Numbered from the stretch's first letter, positions 9,866 to 18,315 are shown. The stretch: DNA of 64,000 nucleotides from an uncultured Bacteroidota bacterium (GCA_902802755.1 CADCNH010000001.1:186001-250000); one strand, 5' to 3'. The notes: generated by a model not told the origin, from the letters alone. Program-made: numbers and translations.

Positions 9866-12010
9866 TTAATCCACAATCTTAATTTCTTTCATCAGGTTCT
9901 GGGCATTGGCCATCTTGTCGATGATGAAGAGCAGATAGCGTGTATCCATGCAGATGGTACGTTGTACCTCGTTCTCGAAGGAGATATCGCCACTCATGGC
10001 TTCCCAGTTGCCGTCGAAAGCCAAGCCGATGAGGTTGCCGTTAGCATCAATCACGGGGCTGCCGGAGTTGCCGCCAGTGATGTCGTTGGTGGTGATGAAG
10101 TTGACCACCAAGTCACCATTTTCGTTGGCATAGCGGCCATAATCGTGGCTTTCCCAGAGTTTAATGAGGTCTTGTGGCACGTCAAATTCCCAGTTGCCGG
10201 GTACGTATTTGGCCATCACACCGTCCAGAGTGGTGATGTAGTTGTAAGTGACACCGTCCGATGGTTTGCAGTCCTGTACGCTACCGTAGGTAAGACGCAT
10301 GGTGAAGTTGGCGTCAGGATAGAAATTGCGGTCTTCCTGCATTTCCATCAGGCCTTTCATGTAAAGGCGGTCGGCACGGCTGCAGTTTACTTTTTCAGCT
10401 TCATCACTCAAGGCAATATAGGATGCGACAATATTTTCCATCAAAGCATAAATGGGGTCGTTTTTCAATGATTTGGGGTTGTCAAGCCATGCATTCAGCT
10501 TGTCGGCATCTACCAAAACGGATTTAGCGAAAGCGTTATTTACGAATGCGGTGAAATCACCTCCGTTTTTGTCGCCTGTTTTCTTGATAAGGGATGGCAA
10601 TTGGTCAGGATTCACATCTTTGTAGAAGAGATTCAGCAATGCGATGGTGACATCACGGTCCAGTTCCTTGTCATAATCCTTGAAATACTCCTGAACAGCT
10701 GGTTTCATTCCCTTGGCATACTCAGCAATATTTTCTTTTGTGGCTGCTTTTGTCTCAATAATATTGCTCAAACGTCTGAATTTCACAGCGTAGGCCACCG
10801 CTTCGCCGCCTCGCCAGCCAGCCTCACGATGATAAATCAGGGCTTTGGTATATTTGGACTGGTGATCCCAATAGTTGTCCATTTCATCGAAAATGCCTGC
10901 ATATTTTGCACTGCGGTTTTTGTCCTGGGAAGCCCATTGGCGGAATGCTTTTTCCTGCTCCAAGCGCTTCTCATAGACTTTGTTGCGTTTCAGCTGTTTT
11001 ACCTGACCGATGTAATATTTCCAGTAGTTACTCACGCTGGCTTGCTTGGAAGCGTACTGAATGAACACGGCAGGGTCAGCATCCATGTGTTTGCGGTATT
11101 GCTCCAACTTGGTGGTACGGCAATCCACAATGGCGGGACCTTCAAGTTCAATCACATTCTTCACTGAACCTGAGGATGAATAGCGGTCAGTGGAGCCTGG
11201 ATAACCCAAAATCATAGTATAATCACCTGGTTGTACGCCTTTTAAGGAAATCGGCAGGAAGTGTTTTGACTTCATGGGAACGTTCTTCGCACTGTATTCC
11301 GCTGGTGTGCCGTCAGGAGCGGTATAGACACGGAAAATGCAGAAGTCGCCCTTGTGACGCGGCCAGGTCCAGTTGTCGGTGTCGGCACCGAATTTGCCGA
11401 TGCCCCAGGGCGGACAAGCCACCAAGCGGACATCTTTATACACATCATATACAAAAAGAATGTACTGGTTGCCATGATAGAAAGGTATGATTTCTACTTT
11501 CACCGACTTGTCACCCTTACGTTCTTTTTTCATTTTTTTGATGTTCTCATCAATGATTTTATCACGATCAGCCTCAGAAGTGTTGCTGCCTACACCTTTC
11601 AATATGGCTTCTGTAACATCTTCAATATAATTCAAAAATGAAACGGTCAAACCCTCGTTGGGAAGTTCCTGATCTTTACTTTTGGCCCAGAAACCGTCCT
11701 TCAGATAGTCGTGTTCCACAGAAGCGTGGGTTTGCACGTATGAAAGGCCGCAGTGATGGTTGGTGAGCAGCAGTCCTTCGGGAGAAATCAGCTCGCCGGT
11801 GCAGCCGCCACCGAACTGTACGATAGCGTCTTTCAGGCTGGGCTGGTTGAAGCTGAAGATTTGTTCAGCGGTCAGCTTGCAGCCGAGTCGCTGCATGTCG
11901 GCCAGATTCTGACCGTTGATGGAGTAGGGCAGCCACATGCCTTCATCGGCACGGGCCCCAAAGAAAAACAACATCATCAAGATGCATAAAAGATTGATTT
12001 TTTGTTTCAT
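9866..12010 (-). CDS. S46 family dipeptidyl-peptidase (DPP7-like)
   Basis: A periplasmic serine exopeptidase that releases dipeptides from the N-terminus of oligopeptides, typical of asaccharolytic Bacteroidales. 714 residues with signal peptide (MKQKINLLCILMMLFFFGARA). The chymotrypsin-like triad is visible: His85 in LLTNHHCG, Asp222 in RHKGDFC and Ser649 in GGNSGSPV. In this family the residue 18 positions after the catalytic Ser sets specificity: Arg gives acidic-P1 DPP11. Here it is Gly667 (GLAFDGNWE), predicting a DPP7-type hydrophobic preference. Monocistronic, divergent from bcp. Confidence 0.95.
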   Translation of the reverse strand: MKQKINLLCILMMLFFFGARADEGMWLPYSINGQNLADMQRLGCKLTAEQIFSFNQPSLKDAIVQFGGGCTGELISPEGLLLTNHHCGLSYVQTHASVEHDYLKDGFWAKSKDQELPNEGLTVSFLNYIEDVTEAILKGVGSNTSEADRDKIIDENIKKMKKERKGDKSVKVEIIPFYHGNQYILFVYDVYKDVRLVACPPWGIGKFGADTDNWTWPRHKGDFCIFRVYTAPDGTPAEYSAKNVPMKSKHFLPISLKGVQPGDYTMILGYPGSTDRYSSSGSVKNVIELEGPAIVDCRTTKLEQYRKHMDADPAVFIQYASKQASVSNYWKYYIGQVKQLKRNKVYEKRLEQEKAFRQWASQDKNRSAKYAGIFDEMDNYWDHQSKYTKALIYHREAGWRGGEAVAYAVKFRRLSNIIETKAATKENIAEYAKGMKPAVQEYFKDYDKELDRDVTIALLNLFYKDVNPDQLPSLIKKTGDKNGGDFTAFVNNAFAKSVLVDADKLNAWLDNPKSLKNDPIYALMENIVASYIALSDEAEKVNCSRADRLYMKGLMEMQEDRNFYPDANFTMRLTYGSVQDCKPSDGVTYNYITTLDGVMAKYVPGNWEFDVPQDLIKLWESHDYGRYANENGDLVVNFITTNDITGGNSGSPVIDANGNLIGLAFDGNWEAMSGDISFENEVQRTICMDTRYLLFIIDKMANAQNLMKEIKIVD

Positions 12011-12056
12011 ATTGATTTAAATTTGAATGTTCATTAGAAATAGACGTAATATCTTG

Positions 12057-12064
12057 CAAAGATA
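12057..12064 (-). promoter_or_regulatory. Promoter -7 element for the S46 gene (TATCTTTG)
   Basis: Minus-strand TATCTTTG 47-54 bases before the S46 start codon, in the divergent S46/bcp spacer. Confidence 0.6.
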
Positions 12065-12112
12065 CAAAATAATCTGAAAAGAGGAGACGTGATTTTGCAA
12101 TTGAAAAAATGC

Positions 12113-12120
12113 TATCTTTG
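12113..12120 (+). promoter_or_regulatory. Promoter -7 element for bcp (TATCTTTG)
   Basis: Plus-strand TATCTTTG 28 bases before the bcp ATG. It is the same octamer as the divergent S46 element about 50 bp away. Confidence 0.6.
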
Positions 12121-12147
12121 CCATCTCAAAGTCAAAAAATCAGAAAA

Positions 12148-12594
12148 ATGTTACAAATTGGAACAAAAGCCCCTTATTTTGAGGGTGTTGACGAAAACGG
12201 AAAGCCCGTTTCCCTGAAAGATTTCGCAGGAAAGAAGTTAGTGCTCTACTTTTATCCGAAGGACAGTACGCCGGGCTGCACTGCCGAGGCCTGCGACCTG
12301 CGCGACAACTACCAGCGCTTCCTCGCCATGGGCTATGAGGTATTGGGTGTAAGCAGAGACTCTGCTGCCTCACATCAAAAGTTTATTGCCAAATATGAGT
12401 TGCCTTTCCATCTCATCGCCGACACCGACCTCACCATCCTGAAAGCCTACGAGGCCTGGGGTGAAAAGAAAATGTACGGCAAAGTGACCGAAGGCACGCT
12501 GCGCACCACCTACGTTATTGACGAGCAAGGTGTTATCATCGACGCCATCGGCAAAGTCGACACCAAAAACCACACAGCGCAATTGCTGAAATAG
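12148..12594 (+). CDS. bcp: Thioredoxin-dependent thiol peroxidase (Bcp-type peroxiredoxin)
   Basis: Reduces hydrogen and alkyl peroxides using thioredoxin, in the cytosol. 148 residues, normal for the family. Peroxidatic Cys44 lies in PKDSTPGCTAEAC with the likely resolving Cys49 five residues on, as in alpha-type Bcp. Further support: GVDENGKPVSLKDF near the N-terminus, LGVSRDSAASHQKF, and a C-terminal RTTYVIDEQGVI strand. ATG 12148 is chosen because the longer frame would start upstream of the promoter -7 element. Confidence 0.96.
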   Translation: MLQIGTKAPYFEGVDENGKPVSLKDFAGKKLVLYFYPKDSTPGCTAEACDLRDNYQRFLAMGYEVLGVSRDSAASHQKFIAKYELPFHLIADTDLTILKAYEAWGEKKMYGKVTEGTLRTTYVIDEQGVIIDAIGKVDTKNHTAQLLK

Positions 12595-12640
12595 TGGTGC
12601 ATGTGATGAAAAACCAATTATTTTGAAATCACTTATAATT

Positions 12641-14455
12641 ATGAAAAAGCTTTGGTTTTTGGTGATGATAGTGTTGGCCGCTTTGTTGCCGATGCGGATG
12701 ACGGCACAGCAGGTGAAGCCCAATTGGGAGTCGCTTAATAAGCGTGGTTATCCGCAGTGGTTTCAAGATGCGAAACTGGGCATTTTTGTCCATTGGGGAC
12801 TTTATTCTGTACCCGCCTATGCCTCTAAAGAGGGGTACAGTGAGTGGTTCTACCGCGGACTGATGCAAAAAGATCCGGAACGGATGCGCATCATGAGTTA
12901 TTATGCCGATACCACCAAACCTGTCTTTGATCAGTATAAGGAACTTACAAATTACTGGCACGCAGAACTTTGGAATCCTGAAAAATGGGCTGCACTTTTT
13001 CAGTATGCAGGGGCAAGATATGTGGTGTTAGTTACCAAGCATCACGATGGCTATTGTCTGTGGGATAGCCAATTCCAGCCCGAATGGAATAGTGTGGTGA
13101 GCGGTCCGAAACGCAATATTGTGGAGGAACTGACCAATGCTGTGCGCAATTGGGGTGGACTACGCATGGGCTTTTATTACTCGCTACCCGAATGGACGAA
13201 CCCGCGCCACATCTGGATGGTAGATCCTGATAACGAAATCAGCGATTATGTCGATAACTACATGGTGCCACAGTTCAAAGAGTTGGTGAGCCGCTACAAA
13301 CCCGACTTAATCTTTTCAGATGGCGACTGGAACAATACGGTGGAACAACTTCGTTCACAGGAACTGATCAGTTGGTATTACAACACCGTGGGGCCTGATG
13401 CCATTGTGAACAACCGTTGGGGTAATGGCACGAAGCATGGTTTCCTCACACCTGAGTACAGTGCGGGCATTGCCAACACGGAGGTGCCGTGGGCGGAATG
13501 TCGCGGACTTGGGCGTAGTTTCGGTCTCAACCGCAACGAGGATTTGGACAACTATATGACCGACAAAGAGCTGATACAGCACTTTGTGGAGTTGGTTGCC
13601 CATGGCGGTGGCATGACTCTCAACGTAGCTCCCTATGCCGATGGTACTATCCCGCTTATCCAACAGGAACGCCTCTATGGTCTCGGAGATTGGTTGTGGT
13701 ACCATGGTAATGCAATTTACGGTTCGCGTCCCTATGTGATTCCTTGTCAACGGGAACGAACCAAGGCTCAATTGCCTGTCTGGTACCACGATGCAATAGG
13801 AAAGGACATAGATATTGACTGGGTGCGTAACGCCCCAATGCGTGAGGCAACTTCAGACCATTTTGACATTCATTGGGATGGCGAAGTGAAAGTTACTGCA
13901 GATGGGGAATATACGTTGACCCTGAATGCGGATGACAGAGCAACTGTTTATATAAAAACTGCTGAAGACAGCTGGGACACTTTACTGCATTACGACAAAA
14001 ATGCATCTTCCAACCCCAAAGCAAATACTGTATTAAATTTACATAAAGACGAAAGAATATCGCTTCAGATTGATTTTCACGAAGAGGACTTAGAGGCTGC
14101 TATCTCACTGAAATGGAGCAAAGATGGCGGAGAAGCAGTACCTATTCCAGGACATTGGAGAGGCAATGTGTTTTGGGATCGCACGATACGATGTTTTACT
14201 ACCAATCATAACGACTTATACATCATTGAGTTCAAACGCCCAAGCCGAGATAAACCATTGACAATAAAGGATATGCCAAAAATCAATCCCAAGGCGACAT
14301 TCCATTTGTTGGATGATTGGGCTTACTGGGGTAAGCTGAAGTGGAAGCAAGACAGGCACGGAACCCTCACCATTGACTTTTCCAATATTCCTCAAGAATT
14401 ATTGAACCATTTGGAAAATGCCTGGGTCATTGAAGTCGAGAACTACCAGCCTTGA
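12641..14455 (+). CDS. GH29 alpha-L-fucosidase with inserted PA14-like domain
   Basis: A secreted exo-glycosidase removing alpha-L-fucose from glycans. 604 residues; signal peptide MKKLWFLVMIVLAALLPMRMTAQ. The GH29 barrel covers roughly residues 30-380, with WFQDAKLGIFVHWGLYSVPAY, VLVTKHHDGYCLWDS and the probable nucleophile Asp227 in PDLIFSDGDW. Residues about 400-500 (FDIHWDGEVKVTADGEYTLTLNADDRATVYI, shown in parts: DGEYTLTLNADDRATVYI) resemble a PA14 carbohydrate-binding module. It sits before the usual GH29 C-terminal beta-sandwich, so it is an insertion and not an appended domain. It follows bcp by 46 bp but is not functionally related. Confidence 0.93.
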   Translation: MKKLWFLVMIVLAALLPMRMTAQQVKPNWESLNKRGYPQWFQDAKLGIFVHWGLYSVPAYASKEGYSEWFYRGLMQKDPERMRIMSYYADTTKPVFDQYKELTNYWHAELWNPEKWAALFQYAGARYVVLVTKHHDGYCLWDSQFQPEWNSVVSGPKRNIVEELTNAVRNWGGLRMGFYYSLPEWTNPRHIWMVDPDNEISDYVDNYMVPQFKELVSRYKPDLIFSDGDWNNTVEQLRSQELISWYYNTVGPDAIVNNRWGNGTKHGFLTPEYSAGIANTEVPWAECRGLGRSFGLNRNEDLDNYMTDKELIQHFVELVAHGGGMTLNVAPYADGTIPLIQQERLYGLGDWLWYHGNAIYGSRPYVIPCQRERTKAQLPVWYHDAIGKDIDIDWVRNAPMREATSDHFDIHWDGEVKVTADGEYTLTLNADDRATVYIKTAEDSWDTLLHYDKNASSNPKANTVLNLHKDERISLQIDFHEEDLEAAISLKWSKDGGEAVPIPGHWRGNVFWDRTIRCFTTNHNDLYIIEFKRPSRDKPLTIKDMPKINPKATFHLLDDWAYWGKLKWKQDRHGTLTIDFSNIPQELLNHLENAWVIEVENYQP

Positions 14456-14498
14456 ATCTTAAACTGATAATTTATTATTCATAGAAGATTAAAAGTAT

Positions 14499-15020
14499 CT
14501 ATTCTTTCAGTTTTTCCAACTCTTTGCGATAGAGGACAAAGGCGATAAGGTTAAATGCGATACTACAAATGTAGGCAACAGGAACGAGAAATGACGCCCG
14601 CGGATACCAGATGTCGTTTATGGTGAGATATTCAGCGATGATGTTAAACAGATAATTTACGGAGAAAAAATGTAGGGTGATGATAATCATAACTACTACA
14701 ATGGGTAATACCACCATACGCTTTTTGACAAGCAGGTAAATGGCACCGATAGTAACGACGAGAATCAGCAAACAGGTAATCACATCTTCCAGTATCGGAT
14801 GATGTGCATACTTCCAGTAATTACCACCGATTACACGTATTATGGAAAGAATGTATCCCAAAGTGATGGCGAACAGCATACCGCCGAAATAGCTTTGGGA
14901 TTCGACTGTTGAGGTTTCGTTGTCAGAAGCGGTGCTCTCCGTATCGTAATGCCACCAGACGAAGCCGACAATGAGCACTCCTGTAATTAAATCTGACCAT
15001 TTTCGCACGTTTTGCATCAC
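14499..15020 (-). CDS. Hypothetical membrane protein (about five TM helices)
   Basis: 173 residues, strongly hydrophobic, with likely helices at LITGVLIVGFVWW, YFGGMLFAITLGYILSII, VITCLLILVVTIGAIYLLV, VVLPIVVVMIIITLHFFSV and FLVPVAYICSIAFNLIAFVL, and a charged C-terminus (YRKELEKLKE). The family is not recognised. It is last in a GNAT / small membrane protein / this gene series on the minus strand. Confidence 0.6.
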   Translation of the reverse strand: MMQNVRKWSDLITGVLIVGFVWWHYDTESTASDNETSTVESQSYFGGMLFAITLGYILSIIRVIGGNYWKYAHHPILEDVITCLLILVVTIGAIYLLVKKRMVVLPIVVVMIIITLHFFSVNYLFNIIAEYLTINDIWYPRASFLVPVAYICSIAFNLIAFVLYRKELEKLKE

Positions 15021-15082
15021 ATAGTTGGGGATGACGTTGTCTATCCTATTGGCAGCGGGAGAATGGTTCTCAAAAAAACTTT

Positions 15083-15373
15083 TTACCAGAAAAAAATGTA
15101 AAAATCAAATAAACTCATTATTAACAAAAAGGCAACCAGCATTAGGATGTGCCCCCATTTGATAGTCGGCATTTTCGCTTTGTGAAACAGGAGGTAAAAC
15201 ACCAGTAATGTCAGTATGGATTTCCCTATAACTACTGCTATAGGATTCAGCACACTTTCCAAAGCAAAAAAGAATGAGGAAAAGGACGCCAAAACGGAAC
15301 CAAATATCCAATAGACGATGATTCCGAGCAAAAAGCATCGGTAATCCAAAGGTTTTTCAATGGTGGTATTCAT
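15083..15373 (-). CDS. Small hypothetical membrane protein
   Basis: 96 residues with three probable TM segments (FLLGIIVYWIFGSVLASF, VVIGKSILTLLVFYLLF, HILMLVAFLLIMSLFDFYIFFW). ATG 15373 begins 7 bases after the GNAT stop codon, indicating co-transcription; an upstream start would overlap the GNAT gene. No family recognised. Confidence 0.55.
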   Translation of the reverse strand: MNTTIEKPLDYRCFLLGIIVYWIFGSVLASFSSFFFALESVLNPIAVVIGKSILTLLVFYLLFHKAKMPTIKWGHILMLVAFLLIMSLFDFYIFFW

Positions 15374-15380
15374 GATTATT

Positions 15381-15863
15381 CTATTTTGAAATGGCAAATT
15401 CTTTCAGTTTCTCTTCTGTAAGGCGATAGACAGTCCAATCCTCCATGGGTACGGCGCCGATGCTTTTGTAAAAGTCGATGGAAGGTTGGTTCCAATTGAG
15501 GCAAACCCACTCCATGCGGCCACAGTGACGCTCTAATGCCAGTTTGGCCAGATGTTGCAGCAGTGCCTTTCCGTAACCGAGACCGCGCTTCTCCGGCAGC
15601 ACGAAAAGATCTTCCAGATAGAGGCCTTTGTGCCCCACAAAAGTAGAGAAGTTATGGAAAAAGAGGGCGAAGCCGACAATCACGCCGTCTTCCTCTCCAA
15701 ACACCACTTCCGCTTCGTGGCGTACGAAGAGAGCCTCATGGAGTCCTTCCTCGGTGGCCTCCACCTCATGGGCAAGTTTTTCATACTCAGCCAGTTTCTT
15801 GATGTATTCCAGAACAGTGGCGGCCTCATTCTCTTTCGCCGCCCGGATGGTGAATGTGGGCAT
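15381..15863 (-). CDS. GNAT N-acetyltransferase (diamine/polyamine acetyltransferase-like)
   Basis: A cytosolic acetyl-CoA-dependent N-acetyltransferase of 160 residues. Motif A, the acetyl-CoA pyrophosphate loop, is LYLEDLFVLPEKRGLGYGKALL. The block LNWNQPSIDFYKSIGA followed by VYRL near the C-terminus resembles the spermidine/spermine acetyltransferase group, so an amine acceptor is a reasonable guess but not proven. ATG 15863 begins the conserved TFTIRAAKENEAATVL strand; the frame is open a little further upstream. First gene of a short minus-strand operon with two membrane proteins. Confidence 0.85.
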   Translation of the reverse strand: MPTFTIRAAKENEAATVLEYIKKLAEYEKLAHEVEATEEGLHEALFVRHEAEVVFGEEDGVIVGFALFFHNFSTFVGHKGLYLEDLFVLPEKRGLGYGKALLQHLAKLALERHCGRMEWVCLNWNQPSIDFYKSIGAVPMEDWTVYRLTEEKLKEFAISK

Positions 15864-15887
15864 GGTCGATTTTTTAGGTGACAAACT

Positions 15888-16400
15888 TTATTTCAGTTGC
15901 AAAGGTACATAAAATTCCAGTATTTCTTCAACGTAGGCGTTTAATTGGTCAACTTTATGGGACAATTGCTCGACTTTAAAATCAAAAGACAGCATATTAG
16001 TTATAGCCTGCCGCATGGCAATAAATGCCCTCGTCACCATTACACTCATCTGAATGGCACTTGGGCTTCGAAGCACCGAAGCGAGCATCACTGCACCGTG
16101 TTCTGTGAAAGCGTAGGGAGGGGTGGATTTCTTCCGTTTGTTGATGGATGATATCACAAATTGTGATGTCATATTAGTAGTCAATAAGTTAGCATGTAAA
16201 TCTCTCCATTCTTTGTCTGAAAGCATGAACATAAAATCTTCGGGAAACCTTTCGATATTCCTCTTCACAGCTTGATTTAACGTTCTGGTTTCCACACCGT
16301 AAATAGCTGCCAAATCGTAGTCTAACATAACTTTCACACCTCTGATTTCGAAGATGAGGTTTTCGATGGTGTTATTGGTGATTGATAACTTGTCGTTCAT
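15888..16400 (-). CDS. ORF6N domain protein
   Basis: 170 residues. The N-terminal ORF6N DNA-binding domain, a phage- and plasmid-associated module related to KilA-N and Bro-N, is clear: IRGVKVMLDYDLAAIYGVETRTLNQAVKRN, split as VMLDYDLAAIYGV and RTLNQAVKRNIERFPEDFMF, then PPYAFTEHGAVMLASVLRS. The C-terminus is a short coiled coil (VEQLSHKVDQLNAYVEEIL) that could dimerise. Normally such proteins are regulators or remnants of mobile elements. A near-perfect dyad sits in its leader, and a shorter copy of the same half-sites lies within its own coding sequence, suggesting autoregulation. Confidence 0.85.
   Translation of the reverse strand: MNDKLSITNNTIENLIFEIRGVKVMLDYDLAAIYGVETRTLNQAVKRNIERFPEDFMFMLSDKEWRDLHANLLTTNMTSQFVISSINKRKKSTPPYAFTEHGAVMLASVLRSPSAIQMSVMVTRAFIAMRQAITNMLSFDFKVEQLSHKVDQLNAYVEEILEFYVPLQLK
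15900..15907 (-). promoter_or_regulatory. Promoter -7 element for the GNAT operon (TACCTTTG)
   Basis: Minus-strand TACCTTTG 37-44 bases upstream of the GNAT ATG; it lies within the last codons of the ORF6N gene. Confidence 0.55.
16153..16167. promoter_or_regulatory. Intragenic copy of the ORF6N dyad
   Basis: ATCACAAATTGTGAT is an odd-length perfect palindrome inside the ORF6N gene. It carries the same TCACAA/TTGTGA half-sites as the leader dyad 250 bp away. It encodes part of the family's conserved TSQFVIS stretch, so the match may be partly coincidental. Confidence 0.4.
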
Positions 16401-16416
16401 AAGTTGTTGGTTTTAA

Positions 16417-16445
16417 GTATGCCGTCACAATTTGTGATGGCATAC
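16417..16445. promoter_or_regulatory. 29-bp near-perfect dyad in the ORF6N leader
   Basis: Arms GTATGCC and GGCATAC enclose TCACAA-T-TTGTGA. Only one symmetric position pair and the centre break symmetry. It lies 17-45 bases before the ORF6N start codon and downstream of the -7 element, so it could be an operator for a dimeric repressor or an RNA hairpin in the 5' leader. Confidence 0.65.
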
Positions 16446-16479
16446 TTTAGTTTTATCATTATTTTTCAATTATATTTTG

Positions 16480-16487
16480 CAAAAATA
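16480..16487 (-). promoter_or_regulatory. Promoter -7 element for ORF6N (TATTTTTG)
   Basis: Minus-strand TAnnTTTG match 80 bases upstream of the ORF6N ATG, placing the 29-bp dyad in the transcribed leader. Confidence 0.5.
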
Positions 16488-16560
16488 TAAAATTTCATTA
16501 AATAAAAAGTTGTTTTTATGCATTACAAAAAAATCTTATCTCTGACCAAAAAATATTTAG

Positions 16561-16568
16561 TATTTTTG
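16561..16568 (+). promoter_or_regulatory. Promoter -7 element (TATTTTTG)
   Basis: TAnnTTTG match 19 bases before the ATG of the 169-residue secreted protein gene. Confidence 0.6.
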
Positions 16569-16586
16569 CCCTCCTAACAGAGATAT

Positions 16587-17096
16587 ATGAAACGAATCAT
16601 TCTTTCTTGCTTAATATGTTGTATGGTGTTATGCGTTTTCGCTCAAAAGCCAAACAACACCGGTCGTTATACTGTCATTGTGCAAGAGGGATATCCCATT
16701 TCTTTGTCACAATACACGTACATGATTACTCCTGATTGTGATTTGTATTATAAAAGAGGTGTTTTTACATCTTCTCAAATATACCATACCAAAATCTTCG
16801 AAGAGCAATATTCCTCTATTTTTTCTGATGAAGAAATGAAGCGGCTTCAAAGTGTTTGTGCTAACGACAGCCTTGTATATAGCAGATGTAATGGAGTGGA
16901 TGATAGTCCCTATGCTATAATAACCATTTGCATTAACGGTTTCCAGATTAAGTACATTGGCCAATGCACTTTCCCGTCAGGTTTTGATAATTTGTTTACT
17001 TTCCTGCACGACAACGAACCGAAGTTTTCCCGTTTTACAGGAAAAATCACCCGGAAATCGTCAAAACGCTGGACGCAAGTTGAGGCGATGCCTTAG
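16587..17096 (+). CDS. Hypothetical secreted protein
   Basis: 169 residues with a signal peptide (MKRIILSCLICCMVLCVFAQ). The mature part is mixed alpha/beta with several Cys (TPDCDLYY, SVCANDSL, SRCNGVDD, GQCTFPSG) that could form periplasmic disulfides, and no T9SS tail. It has its own promoter and no functional neighbours. Not recognised. Confidence 0.65.
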   Translation: MKRIILSCLICCMVLCVFAQKPNNTGRYTVIVQEGYPISLSQYTYMITPDCDLYYKRGVFTSSQIYHTKIFEEQYSSIFSDEEMKRLQSVCANDSLVYSRCNGVDDSPYAIITICINGFQIKYIGQCTFPSGFDNLFTFLHDNEPKFSRFTGKITRKSSKRWTQVEAMP

Positions 17097-17361
17097 GGGC
17101 TTACGGCCTACCTGTTGCTTAGCGCTTACTGTTTATAGCTTATAATTTAAGGTCAGATTCCGATGAAGGGTCTAGCCTTTTTCTGTGTCACATGAATGTC
17201 TGAGAAGGGGCTCAAATGGCAGGGGGACTAGTCTGTGACACCTATAGTTTTTGGGGAATAAATGCATTTCAGACTTGGACATGGCGTCCTGAAGATCAGG
17301 GTGCAGATGTGATGTAAATTGAAAATCTTGGGAATTTCTGATTGAAAATCTTGGGAGTTTA
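17097..17361. other. Gene-free spacer with short repeats
   Basis: No gene is seen. It contains an inverted pair TGTGTCAC ... GTGACAC (about 17183-17250) and a duplicated segment starting ATTGAAAATCTTGGGA (about 17318 and 17341). These look like remnants of rearrangement next to the disrupted ATPase gene. Confidence 0.4.
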
Positions 17362-18198
17362 AAATCACGAAAAACTATTATAACGGATTAGTACTGTTGC
17401 GATAAATTTTCAGTATCAATATTTAACATGTTGATTCAAATGTTTTTGTGCGGTTTTTTCGTTTTTTTGATTTGAATGAAAGTGCAATGATGACAGTATA
17501 TTTTGTATTGGCTATGACGGCATGCCGAAGGCATGAGATGTGCCGACAGGCGCAATTAACACCATACAAGCGAAGCGCAGTTTGGTGACAATAGGGGCAA
17601 TGCATCAGGTGCATATCGGAGATATGCGACATCTCTCTACCATCCAGCATAGCTTGTCGCATCTCTCCGAGATGCTTGTATAGCGTGAGTGTCTCATCCA
17701 CCACACTACGCCTGACGGCTTGTGTGGTGTTAATTGCACTGCGTGCATCACACCTCTCCGAGGTTACATCTTTCTGTAATATCCTGTCCAGTGGTTAATT
17801 CCTATAGAAATTTATCGCAACAGTACTAATAACGGATTATTCGTGTTTGAGGATAGCGAAAACGAGCGGTTCCGCAACAAGAAACCCGAGGTGATGAGGA
17901 TGATTCTGAGGAGCTATGCCCGCAATATTTCGAGCGAGGCGGCGGTGTTGACCATCATATCGGATATACGCCAGAGCAATGAGCGCACGATGGACGTTGG
18001 GGTGGTATTGAGATTAAGCTTGGCGGTGACGACTTGATTGACGACGGGGCAAAATCGCTGAAGACGCTTCGTGACAAGATTGTGGAGAAAAGCGATGAGA
18101 AGGCACCTTCGTTCTTGTTAGTGCTGACTGCTGTTGGTGGTGCGTACAGGCGTGAAGACGGGGTGTATGTGGCTCCGATCAATTTGTTGAAGCCATAA
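17362..18198 (+). pseudogene. AAA_14/DUF4143-type ATPase pseudogene, split by a MITE and internally deleted
   Basis: Only C-terminal pieces remain. Frame 1, rejoined across the MITE, reads ITKNYYNG + LFVFEDSENERFRNKKPEV, then RMILRSYARNISSEAAVLTI and ISDIRQSNERTMD, the conserved start of the DUF4143 region. The frame then jumps, with the middle deleted, to GRWGGIEIKLGGDDLIDDG and SFLLVLTAVGGAYRREDGVY ending VAPINLLKP, the conserved family C-terminus. The N-terminal AAA ATPase is gone and an in-frame stop lies just upstream. Three independent lesions (5' loss, transposon, internal deletion with frameshift) mean it is dead. Confidence 0.82.
17388..17829. mobile_element. 442-bp MITE with 22-bp perfect terminal inverted repeats
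   Basis: The ends begin TTAGTACTGTTGCGATAA and are exact reverse complements over 22 bp. A 7-bp target duplication TAACGGA flanks both sides (17381-17387 and 17830-17836), and removing the element with one copy restores the host reading frame. The interior has no transposase; it is filled with micro-palindromes (GCATGCC-GAA-GGCATG, ATATC-GGA-GATAT, GCATCTC-TCC-GAGATGC) like those of the compound repeats at 32.8-41.9 kb. It must have been mobilised by a transposase elsewhere. Confidence 0.88.
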
Positions 18199-18307
18199 GG
18201 GATTAACCGAAAGGGGAGGGCGGATGTCAGACGGAAGATATGGTGAATATTTATCTCAAGGAAGACAAATATTTTAGGGAGAATAGTGACAGAAGAAGAA
18301 AAATTTT

Positions 18308-18315
18308 TATTTTTG
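18308..18315 (+). promoter_or_regulatory. Promoter -7 element (TATTTTTG)
   Basis: TAnnTTTG match 71 bases upstream of the WbuC-family gene. Confidence 0.5.

Noticed and set aside
17183..17250. Insertion sequence ends from the TGTGTCAC/GTGACAC pair
   Set aside because: Only 7-8 bp arms about 60 bp apart with no target duplication; insufficient.
17423..17704. 93-residue minus-strand frame inside the MITE
   Set aside because: No transposase motif; it runs through micro-palindromes and is an artefact of the repeat.
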